64,000 nucleotides of DNA from Mycolicibacterium pulveris (GTDB taxonomy: Bacteria > Actinomycetota > Actinomycetes > Mycobacteriales > Mycobacteriaceae): NCBI RefSeq assembly GCF_010725725.1, contig NZ_AP022599.1, positions 3,224,001 through 3,288,000 of the forward strand, given 5' to 3'. This document shows, in pieces, positions 17,106-24,769 of the stretch. The number at the start of each line of letters is the position of its first letter. Positions within the stretch are counted from its first letter, which is position 1. The notes under the pieces are model-generated. The model did no database searches, was not told the DNA's origin, and saw only the letters and a program-made list of their open reading frames with translations. The position numbers and the translations under genes were made by a program.

Positions 17106-17153
17106 AAGGGATAGTGAATTCCCTTTTCTCCGTTCAGCAATCTGAAGCTGAAC
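17106..17153. promoter_or_regulatory. two inverted repeats in the early leader (candidate operator)
   Basis: AAGGGA (17106-17111)/TCCCTT (17120-17125) with an 8-base spacer, then GTTCAGC (17132-17138)/GCTGAAC (17147-17153), also with 8. They lie between the extended -10 and the ribbon-helix-helix gene. They could be operators for that protein or leader RNA hairpins. Confidence 0.45.
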
Positions 17154-17168
17154 CCCTCTGGAGCAGTA

Positions 17169-17300
17169 ATGGAAAGAACCCTTTTTATGAGGCTGCCTGC
17201 GTGGCTTGACGACAAGCTGCGGGAAAACGCCGACAAGCAGGCGACCGACCGGCAAGGCGTCGTGCGCGCACTTCTCGTGGAAAAACTCGGCGCGAAATGA
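17169..17300 (+). CDS. ribbon-helix-helix (CopG/Arc-like) DNA-binding protein
   Basis: A 43-residue protein. After MERTLFMRLPAWLDDKLREN (beta strand RTLFMRLP and helix A) comes helix B with VVRALLVEKLGAK, the complete ribbon-helix-helix fold. GGAG at 17160-17163 precedes ATG 17169. Such minimal proteins dimerise and bind palindromic operators, and two dyads lie just upstream, so this is the best candidate regulator of the element, which lacks any classical repressor (inference). It overlaps the next gene by ATGA. Confidence 0.7.
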   Translation: MERTLFMRLPAWLDDKLRENADKQATDRQGVVRALLVEKLGAK

Positions 17301-17464
17301 GCGTCAAGACTGGCCGGGTCAACGTGCGCGGCAAAACCATTCCAGTCGGATACCAATGCCCCGATTGCGATAACGACGTGCGCATCGTGCCGATGGGTGA
17401 AGGCGTCAGCGTCCTCCAGGTGATCCACGACGACACCTGCCCGTGGTTGGGGAAGCACAAGTGA
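17297..17464 (+). CDS. small zinc-binding-like protein of the integrated element
   Basis: A 55-residue protein starting at ATG 17297 within the stop of the previous gene. It carries YQCPDCDNDVRIVP, a CxxC knuckle, and HDDTCPWLGKHK near the end, giving a plausible Cys/Cys/His/Cys zinc site. I do not know the family. It is coupled to genes on both sides and so belongs to the early/replication module. Confidence 0.6.
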   Translation: MSVKTGRVNVRGKTIPVGYQCPDCDNDVRIVPMGEGVSVLQVIHDDTCPWLGKHK

Positions 17465-18714
17465 GCGCTACAGAAACCACATCCGCTACAGAAAACACGC
17501 CCGTGACCAGCGGCGTAGCGGACGTAGCGCTTGTAGCGGACATTACGGGGTGTGCCACCCTGGACCAGGTGTCCGCCTTTCTAGGCCGATTCATCGCCTA
17601 CCCCACAGACTATGCACGCGTGGCTCATGTCCTGTGGATCGCACACACTTACCGCATGGATGCGTGGGACTCCACCCCGCGCCTAGCATTCATGTCTACG
17701 GAGAAGGGGTCGGGAAAGACACGCGCACTTGAAGTGACGTATCACCTAGTGTCAGCGGGTCACCACGCGTCGAACGTATCGAACGCGTTCATCCTTGGTG
17801 CTATCGCCGATAACCCTTCAACGACAATTCTTCTCGATGAGATCGACACTGTTTACGGGCCTCGGGCGAAGGGCAACGAAGATCTCAGGTCAACTATCAA
17901 CTCTGGGCATCGCCGTGGCGGTGAGGCCGGCAGAGGATCTTGGGTTGACGGGACGATCAAAGCAACCCGGTTCAGTTCGTATTGCCCTGTAGCCCTCGCG
18001 GGTTTGGGCACCCTGCCCGAAACAGTCGCCGACCGCGCAGTGGTAATCCGTATGAAACGGCGCAAGCCCACTGACCACGTTGAGCCCTGGCGAGAACGAC
18101 TGAACGCGGACGAGGCGAGGGAACTCGCAAAGAAGCTTGAGACCTGGGTAACCAAAGCCCAATTCGACTACCCCGACAACATGCCCGTCACTGACCGCAA
18201 GGCCGATGTGTGGGAAGCCCTGGTGATGGTTGCCGACGCAGCGGGTGGGCATTGGCCGACTACGGCGCGACAGGCAGCCGTTGCGATGACTTCCGGCGAT
18301 GACTCCATGAGCGCGGGTGTTCGGCTTCTGCGCGACCTCCGGGAGGTGTTCGGCGACAAGAGGGAGATGTTCACCGCTGACATCCTTGAGGCGCTGCGCG
18401 ATCTCCCCGAGTCACCGTGGCGCGACCTCACAGACCGAAAGTTAGCGAAAGCCTTGGGCGACTATGACGTGAAGTCTCGTCAGATACGACGCGGGAAACG
18501 TGGATACCACGCATGTGACTTGTCGGACCCGTGGGAGCGGCACCTGCCCCCACACCCCCAAACAAGCGCTACAAGCGCTACAAGCGCTACACCGCAGGTC
18601 AGCCCCGGTGAAAACCGTAGCGCTTCGGATAGCAGTAGCGCTTGGATTAGCAGAGGTGAGCAACTCGCCCACAGCGGACGCTACCCCGCACGAGACCACG
18701 CGGCGAGCTTCTGA
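17461..18714 (+). CDS. DUF3631 ATPase (phage/satellite replication protein)
   Basis: A 417-residue P-loop ATPase. Walker A STEKGSGKTRALE has Lys86; Walker B TILLDEIDTVYG has Asp126-Glu127; IRMKRRKP near 200 fits an arginine finger region. The C-terminal half is DUF3631 (DRKADVWEALVMVADAAGGHWP). In mycobacterial prophage-like elements such proteins stand where primase-helicases are found. I chose GTG 17461, which has GGGGAAG five bases upstream and overlaps the previous stop; GTG 17443 is also open. Both ends of the gene contain repeated GTAGCG/CGCTAC DNA motifs. Confidence 0.85.
   Translation: MSATETTSATENTPVTSGVADVALVADITGCATLDQVSAFLGRFIAYPTDYARVAHVLWIAHTYRMDAWDSTPRLAFMSTEKGSGKTRALEVTYHLVSAGHHASNVSNAFILGAIADNPSTTILLDEIDTVYGPRAKGNEDLRSTINSGHRRGGEAGRGSWVDGTIKATRFSSYCPVALAGLGTLPETVADRAVVIRMKRRKPTDHVEPWRERLNADEARELAKKLETWVTKAQFDYPDNMPVTDRKADVWEALVMVADAAGGHWPTTARQAAVAMTSGDDSMSAGVRLLRDLREVFGDKREMFTADILEALRDLPESPWRDLTDRKLAKALGDYDVKSRQIRRGKRGYHACDLSDPWERHLPPHPQTSATSATSATPQVSPGENRSASDSSSAWISRGEQLAHSGRYPARDHAASF
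17464..17541. repeat. iteron-like GTAGCG/CGCTAC cluster, 5' end of DUF3631 gene
   Basis: Five copies in 78 bases: CGCTACAG at 17466 and 17484, GTAGCGGAC at 17515 and 17533, GTAGCGCTT at 17524. The copies run in both orientations inside the coding sequence, so the repetition is at the DNA level. Confidence 0.6.
18562..18643. repeat. iteron-like AGCGCTACA array, 3' end of DUF3631 gene
   Basis: Three exact tandem copies of ACAAGCGCT (18562-18588, 9-bp period), a TGACCTGCG-family repeat (CGCAGGTCA, 18593-18601), then two inverted copies GTAGCGCTT at 18617 and 18635. The same core occurs at the other end of the gene. Confidence 0.6.
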
Positions 18715-18716
18715 CC

Positions 18717-18992
18717 GTGAAGACATACCGGCTGCACCGCTGCGACCGAAACCACAAGCAGCACGACGCCTTTATGCGCTGCGCGTATCCGAAGGCCGCA
18801 ATAAGCGGTGAGGGCCAATTCGCGGTCATATCGCGATGCACACGTCCCCATGTCATCACGCTCTACACCAATCCGGCTGCGGCGCAAGAAGACGTGGACG
18901 CGCTCGTGTGTGACGGGCTGTGTGTCTTCGATCACGAAGTGGTGCACCTCGACTTGAACCACCAACAGAACTGGAAGCACACCCATGTCTAA
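18717..18992 (+). CDS. hypothetical protein of the integrated element
   Basis: A 91-residue protein, start GTG 18717 two bases after the DUF3631 stop. Rich in His and Cys (RLHRCDRNHKQHDAFMRCAY, SRCTRPHVITLYT, DHEVVHLDLNHQQNWKHTHV), which suggests metal binding, but no known family is recognised. It overlaps the next gene by eight bases. Confidence 0.55.
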   Translation: MKTYRLHRCDRNHKQHDAFMRCAYPKAAISGEGQFAVISRCTRPHVITLYTNPAAAQEDVDALVCDGLCVFDHEVVHLDLNHQQNWKHTHV

Positions 18993-19200
18993 TTCTGTCT
19001 TCAGCGACACTGTGAAGCGCGAAGACATGCGACACCTGGTCGCAGCGTCGACGCACTACCTCGGCCACAACATCTATGCACTCCGCTGCCAGTCAGCAGA
19101 CGGCGAACTGCGCAACTACCTATTAGATGCGCCATCATTCGAGCACTTGAGAACTATGGTCGAGAGCGCCCTAATAGCAGGTATGGACGATCTCAGTTGA
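18985..19200 (+). CDS. hypothetical protein of the integrated element
   Basis: A 71-residue acidic protein (MSNSVFSDTVKREDMRHLV ... SFEHLRTMVESALIAGMDDL). Predicted mainly helical with a central strand pair. No family is recognised. The overlap with the preceding gene supports it as the last gene of the early operon. Confidence 0.5.
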   Translation: MSNSVFSDTVKREDMRHLVAASTHYLGHNIYALRCQSADGELRNYLLDAPSFEHLRTMVESALIAGMDDLS

Positions 19201-19222
19201 TCCAAGCATCGGGCCGAACGGT

Positions 19223-19411
19223 TCAGCCGTTGATCCAGGTGCCGACGATCTCGAAGCACTCGGGATCCCGACAACGCCACTCGGTGCCAGGAACCGGGTC
19301 GCTCGACTGCAATAGCGGCATGTCGTTTCGCCTGGACAGCAGGTCATGCCTATGGCAGACAGGGCACTCTTCTTCGGCGGATTCGGTTTCCACCCAAGTT
19401 GATCCAATCAT
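19223..19411 (-). CDS. small zinc-ribbon protein on the opposite strand
   Basis: A 62-residue protein on the strand opposite to the rest of the element's core. It contains EEECPVCHRHDLLSRRN (CxxCxxH) and EWRCRDPECFEIVGTW (CxxxxC), a four-ligand zinc ribbon. ATG 19411 is preceded by AAAGGAAC ten bases away. The opposite frame has no motif. It may be an accessory gene with its own promoter. Confidence 0.55.
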   Translation of the reverse strand: MIGSTWVETESAEEECPVCHRHDLLSRRNDMPLLQSSDPVPGTEWRCRDPECFEIVGTWING

Positions 19412-19510
19412 TGGGGGTTAGTTCCTTTCGAACGTACTTTCGGTGATTTCGAGGCTACCGATTTGCCCCGACATGCAGTGGTTTGACACGCAAGAAAAGA
19501 GGAATGCCGC

Positions 19511-19879
19511 GTGAGCCTGCCACGGCCCTGTATCGGCTGTGGAGAGCCAATCCCCAACGGGTCAAGGTGTTCTGACTGCCAGCCCAAACGCATCAAGCCC
19601 AGAGGCCACCGAGACGCACGCTGGGACCGACTGTCCAAAAGGCTACGCAAGGCAAGCCCGATGTGCGAGCAGTTAGGTTGCGGCGCAACAACCGACCTCA
19701 CCGTCGACCACATCATCCCGCTGACAGAGTCACCCGAGCTGGCGCACGAACCCCTCAACTGTCGGGTTTTGTGTCGCAGGCACAACGCGATGCGCCAGGA
19801 CCACTGCACTGATGAGGAGCGGGAGGCTGTGTTGGCTGCCATCGCTGCCCGCAAGGCACGCCGCGCCCGCATGGCCTGA
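19511..19879 (+). CDS. HNH endonuclease (packaging associated)
   Basis: A 122-residue HNH nuclease. The N-terminus has a zinc knuckle (CIGCGEPIPNGSRCSDC, Cys7/10/20/23). The core is TVDHIIPLTESPE with Asp66-His67, NCRVLCRRHN with Asn83, His91 and Asn92, and structural Cys52/57/84/88. The GTG start at 19511 follows AAAGAGGA. HNH proteins beside the terminase of cos-type phages are needed for end cutting and packaging. Here it lies directly before a repeat cluster and terL, in the usual order, and no separate small terminase is seen. Confidence 0.88.
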   Translation: MSLPRPCIGCGEPIPNGSRCSDCQPKRIKPRGHRDARWDRLSKRLRKASPMCEQLGCGATTDLTVDHIIPLTESPELAHEPLNCRVLCRRHNAMRQDHCTDEEREAVLAAIAARKARRARMA

Positions 19880-19889
19880 ACCGCATCGC

Positions 19890-20121
19890 CGCAGGTCACA
19901 GCGGTGACGCTGCCAAGGTGCTCCTGCACCGCTCAGCACGTTTCCGCAGGTCACATAGTTGCGGGGATTTCACCCCGTCTGACCTGCGCAAACACAACCG
20001 CTACTTGGACGTGGGGGGTGCCCCTGACCTGCGAAAAGGCCGGACACGTTCGCCAAGCGCACTCCCAGGTTAATTGGGTTCCCTACGTGTTGTGACCTGC
20101 GGCTTCGGAAATTGACCTGCG
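19890..20121. repeat. cluster of six TGACCTGCG repeats before terL (candidate packaging or control site)
   Basis: The gap between HNH and terL has no gene but holds six exact TGACCTGCG copies: inverted (CGCAGGTCA) at 19890 and 19945, direct at 19980, 20025, 20093 and 20113. The first two and last four face each other. The two inverted copies share a 12-base form CCGCAGGTCACA exactly 55 bases apart. The last copy touches the terL start. Confidence 0.75.
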
Positions 20122-20124
20122 GGA

Positions 20125-21624
20125 ATGCCGCCCCTGCTTAAGGAATGGCTTGTGACTGTTCGTGGACCTAAGGGTCCGGTCGATACGTCGCCGCTGCCGT
20201 TTCGCAGTAAGGCTGGCGAGTCGGAGACTGACAGGTTCGCCAGGTGGTGCAGGAAGTTCCTGACGGTGCCGAAGGGCAATGGCGTCGGTGCTCCGTTCCG
20301 GTTGCGGGACTGGCAGATCCAGATGCTGCGCCCGTTCCTCGACCCCGATCCGCGCCCGGTTGTCGGAGCAATAATGGGGCCCCGGGGCCTTGGCAAGACG
20401 GCGCTTTTCGCGGCGCTCGGAGCGTACTCCGCTTTTGAGGGGCCGGATGGCAACGAGATCCCGATTGTTGCCGTGGATGAGCGGATGGCGCTGCGTTTGT
20501 TGAAGCCCGCCATGCAGATGGTCGAGTTGAACGAAGAACTCTCGTCGAGAGCTGTCGTTTACCGGGACCGGATCGAGATTACGGGTAAGCGATCGGTCCT
20601 GATGGCGCTTCCGGCTGAGGCGAAACGTATTGAGGGTTTGGGTACTTGGACTCTGGCCTTAGCGGACGAGTTGGGCGAGATTGATCCGGATACGTGGTCA
20701 ACACTGCTGCTAGGTGCTGGGAAGCTCGACGGGGCGATGGCGTTGGGCATCGGAACCCCGCCGAATCGGGAAACGTCTGTTCTGACGGACATTCGGGATG
20801 CTGTGCGGGCGAACCCTGACGACAAGACGATGGCTTTTGTCGAGTTTTCGGCTGACGGTTTCCAGCATCATCCGGCGAGCTGTGTCCACTGTCTTGAGGC
20901 GGCGAATCCTCAGCTTGACGATCTGTTGAGCAGGGATCGCGCTACAGCGTTGTTGAAGCAGACAACGGAGGGCGAGTACCGGCGGAAACGGCTGTGTCAG
21001 GTCGTCACGACGAATGAAGCCCCGTTCGTCCCGGCTGACGTGTGGGACGGGCTAGCGACTGGTGTGGGTATCCCTGACGGTGCTGAGGTGGTTGTCGCGC
21101 TTGATGGTTCGCACTCATCCGACACCACGGCGCTGCTAGTCGGGTCTATATGTCCGACCCCGCATTTTGACACCATACGGGTGTGGGCCAATTCCGGTGA
21201 CTCCGACTGGCGGGTGCCGGTGTTGGAGGTTGAGGACGCGATACGGGACGCCTGTAGGCGATGGAAGGTGAAAGAGGTTGTTGCCGACCCGTTCCGGTGG
21301 ACCCGCACCTTGCAGGTTTTGCAGCAAGAGGGAATCCCGATCACCGAGTTCCCACATTCGCCTAGTCGCTTGACCGCTGCAACGACGGACCTACATCGGG
21401 CAATCGTTAACGAGCAGATCAGTCACAGCGGCGACGAGACTCTCACGCGGCATGTGATGGCTGCGACTGTCATCGAGTCCGATAAGGGTTTGCGGCTGGG
21501 GAAGGTCTCTCGTAGTAGGAGTGCCGAAAAGATCGACCTTGCAGCCTGTTTAGTCATGGCGCACTCGCGCGCCACGTGGCTTGCCACCAGACCGAAGAAG
21601 AAAGCTAGAGCGTACTCGTTTTGA
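20125..21624 (+). CDS. terL: phage terminase large subunit
   Basis: A 499-residue packaging motor. The ATPase domain has Walker A GPRGLGKTA (Lys91) and Walker B WTLALADELGEI (Asp181-Glu182). The C-terminal RNase H-like nuclease begins at VVVALDGSHSSDTTALLVG (catalytic Asp near 315) and continues through VVADPFRWTR and EKIDLAACLVMAH. Length and domain order are normal and no disruption is seen. The ATG at 20125 directly follows the last TGACCTGCG repeat; GCGGGA may act as a ribosome site. The stop overlaps the TTG start of the portal gene. Confidence 0.93.
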   Translation: MPPLLKEWLVTVRGPKGPVDTSPLPFRSKAGESETDRFARWCRKFLTVPKGNGVGAPFRLRDWQIQMLRPFLDPDPRPVVGAIMGPRGLGKTALFAALGAYSAFEGPDGNEIPIVAVDERMALRLLKPAMQMVELNEELSSRAVVYRDRIEITGKRSVLMALPAEAKRIEGLGTWTLALADELGEIDPDTWSTLLLGAGKLDGAMALGIGTPPNRETSVLTDIRDAVRANPDDKTMAFVEFSADGFQHHPASCVHCLEAANPQLDDLLSRDRATALLKQTTEGEYRRKRLCQVVTTNEAPFVPADVWDGLATGVGIPDGAEVVVALDGSHSSDTTALLVGSICPTPHFDTIRVWANSGDSDWRVPVLEVEDAIRDACRRWKVKEVVADPFRWTRTLQVLQQEGIPITEFPHSPSRLTAATTDLHRAIVNEQISHSGDETLTRHVMAATVIESDKGLRLGKVSRSRSAEKIDLAACLVMAHSRATWLATRPKKKARAYSF

Positions 21625-22982
21625 CCCCTGACATTTTGGTCACCCACCTTCAAGCCCTGGACGGACCACAGCACACCTACGCCCAGTTACGCAACTACTA
21701 CGAGGGTCAGGCACCGCTGTCGTTTCTCAGCGCTGAACAGAAAGTGGCGCTGAAGAACTTTGACCGAGTGAGCGCCAATGTGTGCCGCACCGCCATCCTC
21801 AGCATCCAGGAACGCCTCAGAGTGTGCGGGCTAGGTGACGCCTTTGATTTGTACCTTTCCAATAATCTCGATCAGCGCAGCGCCCAGGTCCACCGTGATG
21901 CCCTTCTGTACGGTCCCGGCTACGTGTTGTGCTGGACCGATCAGCGGGGTCGGCCCACCGCCACCGTTGAATCACCACAAACCCTTGTGGTGCAGCGTGA
22001 CCCGATCACTGGTGAACTGGTGTCGGCCTGTAAACGGGTCTACACGAAGACGACGACTGAGGCGTGGCTGTATCTGCCCGATGAGATCCGCCACTACCGC
22101 GCCGACAATCCCGGCGCTGCCTCGGCGGGATTCAATCTTGTCGACAGCGTTGAGAATCCGTTGGGCACTCCGCCGGTCGCTGTGATCGGGCATGAGGACG
22201 AACCGAGCGCGATAGCTGATCTGGTCAGCGGCCTTCAGGACGGGCTAAATAAGGCTCTACTCGACGGTCTGTGTGCTTCTGAGGCCGCCGCTTTTCCCCG
22301 CCGCGCCGTGTCGGGGTTATCGCCCGAGGAACGCCCGGTACTCGATGACGAGGGCAACCCGGTGATCGAGGCTGGCGAACCGGTCGTAGAACTGGTCAAC
22401 CCGCTATCTGAGGACCGGATGAAGGTATGGCTCGCAGAGTCCCCCGAAACGAAGTTCACCCAGCTTAGCGCCGCCGACCTCGCCGCTTTCGAGGCGTTGG
22501 TGAGGGTCATTCTTGCGCAGTGCATGATGGTTACCGGCTTGCCGGCCCACTATTTAGGCCAGTTGACCGCTGCGGCTCAGCCGACGAGCGCCGACGCCTT
22601 GCGTGCTTCTGAAGCCGCGCTGGTGGCCCGCTGCGAGGCCTACCAGCTACTCTACGGAACCGGCTGGGAACGGGTAGGGAAACTACTGCTGGCTATCCGT
22701 GATGGCGGGGACCCCGAAGAGATCGACGTCAAAGTGTCGTGGAGTCCCGCCGATACCCGCTCCACCGCCCAGGAGGCGGACGCTGTGGTCAAGTTGGTTC
22801 AAGCCGACATTCTTCCGGTGACCTACGCGCTGAAAAAGCTGGGCTATTCCGCGGATGAGATCGCAGAGATTCAGACTGCCCGCCGCGACGACATGCAGCT
22901 TGGCGAAGACGCCAAAGTCTATTCCTATCTCGGGGCCGTGAGCCGCACGAGAACGTTCGAATCCACCGACGCAGTAAGGTAA
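21621..22982 (+). CDS. phage portal protein (SPP1 gp6-like)
   Basis: A 453-residue portal protein of the Gp6-like family: LRNYYEGQAPLSFLSAEQ at the start, RDALLYGPGYVLCW near 90, a stretch with PVAVIGHEDEPSAIADLVSG near 185, and the TGLPAHYLGQLTAAAQPTSA loop and helix near 310 that line the channel. TTG 21621 overlaps the terL stop (TTGA), so translation is coupled. Portals form the dodecameric ring through which DNA enters the capsid. Complete and intact. Confidence 0.9.
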   Translation: MTPDILVTHLQALDGPQHTYAQLRNYYEGQAPLSFLSAEQKVALKNFDRVSANVCRTAILSIQERLRVCGLGDAFDLYLSNNLDQRSAQVHRDALLYGPGYVLCWTDQRGRPTATVESPQTLVVQRDPITGELVSACKRVYTKTTTEAWLYLPDEIRHYRADNPGAASAGFNLVDSVENPLGTPPVAVIGHEDEPSAIADLVSGLQDGLNKALLDGLCASEAAAFPRRAVSGLSPEERPVLDDEGNPVIEAGEPVVELVNPLSEDRMKVWLAESPETKFTQLSAADLAAFEALVRVILAQCMMVTGLPAHYLGQLTAAAQPTSADALRASEAALVARCEAYQLLYGTGWERVGKLLLAIRDGGDPEEIDVKVSWSPADTRSTAQEADAVVKLVQADILPVTYALKKLGYSADEIAEIQTARRDDMQLGEDAKVYSYLGAVSRTRTFESTDAVR

Positions 22983-22986
22983 CCCA

Positions 22987-23457
22987 TTGCCAGACACCAC
23001 AAATAACGCCCCCATTCAAACGCAGGGCGACGAAACGACGGAGCCCGAGGCGACCACACCCGAGGCGGAACCCATTGCGGCAGAGACGCCATCAGAGTCG
23101 AATACGGCTGAATCGCAGGATGATACGGCGTTCTCTCGTGAATACGTCGAGAAGCTTCGTAAAGAGTCCGCCGGATACCGTGACCGAGCCAAGAGCGCCG
23201 AGACCCGCGTAGACGAGTTATCCCGCCAACTGTTCACAGCCAAAGTCGCCGCAACCGGGAAGCTGGCCGACGCCACCGATCTCGAATACAACCCCGAATT
23301 ACTTGATGATGACGATGCCCTTTCGGCGGCGATAGATGCGCTGACCGAATCTAAACCTCATCTCAAGGCCCGCAAGGTGACCGGTGATGTGGGACAAGGT
23401 GATCGGGGCAAGCCCGAGGAAGCCTTTTCGTTACTCAAAGCCCTAAAGGGTCTGTGA
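22987..23457 (+). CDS. scaffold-like capsid assembly protein
   Basis: A 156-residue acidic protein lying between portal and capsid, the normal place of a scaffold. Residues 1-45 are a low-complexity Glu/Thr/Pro tail. Residues 50-85 form a predicted coiled coil (FSREYVEKLRKESAGYRDRA). The C-terminal end is basic (KALKGL). It starts with TTG 22987, with AAGG about eight bases upstream. No protease motif is visible, so head maturation appears to use a separate scaffold without a prohead protease. Confidence 0.75.
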   Translation: MPDTTNNAPIQTQGDETTEPEATTPEAEPIAAETPSESNTAESQDDTAFSREYVEKLRKESAGYRDRAKSAETRVDELSRQLFTAKVAATGKLADATDLEYNPELLDDDDALSAAIDALTESKPHLKARKVTGDVGQGDRGKPEEAFSLLKALKGL

Positions 23458-23570
23458 GATAATAGATTCAGGAAGTCCGGTACTTCCGCGATCTTTCCGG
23501 CCTGACGCCGATCCCATTCCTAAGCCTGACGCTTAGATCCACTTTCGTTAATTCATAAGGATATTCATTC
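23458..23570 (+). promoter_or_regulatory. capsid gene leader with small dyads
   Basis: Contains GAGATAAT (possible -10) near 23456-23463, the dyad GGAAGT-CCGGT-ACTTCC (23472-23488), TAAGC-CTGAC-GCTTA (23521-23534), and an A/T-rich stretch ending in AAGGATATTCATTC before the capsid ATG. A separate capsid promoter is plausible. Confidence 0.4.
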
Positions 23571-24449
23571 ATGGCCATTGAGGTCACTTCTGGCAACACT
23601 ACGTTGCTTCAATCCCAGGTTGCGAATCTTCTGGTACAGCCGCTGGAACAAATGTCGACGTTCCTTGCTGCCGGCCCGCAGATTTTCGACACCAATCAGC
23701 AGTTGCGCATCCCGCGTATCGCCTCGGGTGTGACCGCGGGCTTCGTCGGCGAAGGCGCACAAATCTCTGACGGTGATGTGTCTTTCGATGAGGTCACGCT
23801 GCTGCCGTCCACGCTCAAGAGCTTGAAGGTGCTTGTCAGGTTCTCCAATGAGATGGCCCGACAGAGCGTTGTGGCGCTTGAGGCCACGCTGCGGACCCGG
23901 CTTGTCACTGATGTTGCCAACGCACTGGATGCCGCCCTGTGGGACGGTGCTGGCACGTCCAACACCATTAAGGGCATTTTGCGGGCTAGCGGCATCGCCA
24001 CCGGCACGCTCGATCTGGCTGATGCAGATTCGTTGATCGACGGCATGGCTACTGCGCAGGGCAACCACGTCACCCCGACACATTGGGTGATGACCTCTGC
24101 CAGCTTTGCCGCCTTGCGCAAGCTGAAGATCGCCGTACCCGACGAGACCAACGGCGTCGCCACCTACAGTCAATACCTGTTTGACCCCAGCGGCATTCAG
24201 AACGGCACCGCGTTCCAACTGTTCGGCCTGCCTGTCATCATCACCGACAACATTCCCGCCGTATCGACGAAGAACCGTGTGGCCCTGGTAGACATGTCCA
24301 AGGTGGCGGTGGCCCGCGACGTGGACGCCGAAGTCAAGATTCTCGACCAGACGTGGGGCGACTACGATTCCATCGGTATCCGTGTCGTGACCCGCTATGA
24401 CGTGGCGCTTCTGCAAGACGAGGCCGTCACGCTGCTGACCGAGGCCTAA
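23571..24449 (+). CDS. major capsid protein, HK97 fold
   Basis: A 292-residue capsid protein. The family pattern is clear: an N-terminal arm with LLVQPLEQMSTFLAAGPQIF, RIPRIASGVTAGFVGEGAQI, the spine-helix region VRFSNEMARQSVVALEATLR, ALDAALWDGAG, and a C-terminal P-domain with FGLPVIITDNIPA and IRVVTRYDVALL. It has its own leader with small dyads and an AAGGA ribosome site ten bases from ATG 23571, consistent with high expression. Complete, with no sign of decay. Confidence 0.92.
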   Translation: MAIEVTSGNTTLLQSQVANLLVQPLEQMSTFLAAGPQIFDTNQQLRIPRIASGVTAGFVGEGAQISDGDVSFDEVTLLPSTLKSLKVLVRFSNEMARQSVVALEATLRTRLVTDVANALDAALWDGAGTSNTIKGILRASGIATGTLDLADADSLIDGMATAQGNHVTPTHWVMTSASFAALRKLKIAVPDETNGVATYSQYLFDPSGIQNGTAFQLFGLPVIITDNIPAVSTKNRVALVDMSKVAVARDVDAEVKILDQTWGDYDSIGIRVVTRYDVALLQDEAVTLLTEA

Positions 24450-24451
24450 GA

Positions 24452-24769
24452 ATGGCTGCCCCAACGTATTCCGATCTAGGGGCACTGCTGGGGACTCCCG
24501 TTACTGCCGAACAGGGTGGAGCAGCCCTGTCGGTGGTGACGGCGATGGCCAGCGCATACACGCGCGGGCACGGTTTCGAAGACGGCATACCAAACACTGA
24601 TATTGAAGCTGTCATAAAGACCGCAGCCTGCCGCTTGCTGTCCAACCCCAGCGGGCTTTTGCGGGATGAAACCCACGGCCCCGAATCGGTTTCGTACCGT
24701 TCATCGTTTACGGGATGGTCGGTGGCGGAGCGAATCGTCCTAGACCGGTACCGGGTGAAAGCCCTGTGA
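24452..24769 (+). CDS. head-tail connector (adaptor) protein
   Basis: A 105-residue, mostly helical protein following the capsid gene after two bases. The pattern (YSDLGALLGTPVTAEQGGAA, helices around AVIKTAACRLLSNPSGLLRD, a C-terminal SVAERIVLDRYR) is that of gp6/gp15-like adaptors binding under the portal. It overlaps the next gene by a GTGA. Confidence 0.8.
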   Translation: MAAPTYSDLGALLGTPVTAEQGGAALSVVTAMASAYTRGHGFEDGIPNTDIEAVIKTAACRLLSNPSGLLRDETHGPESVSYRSSFTGWSVAERIVLDRYRVKAL

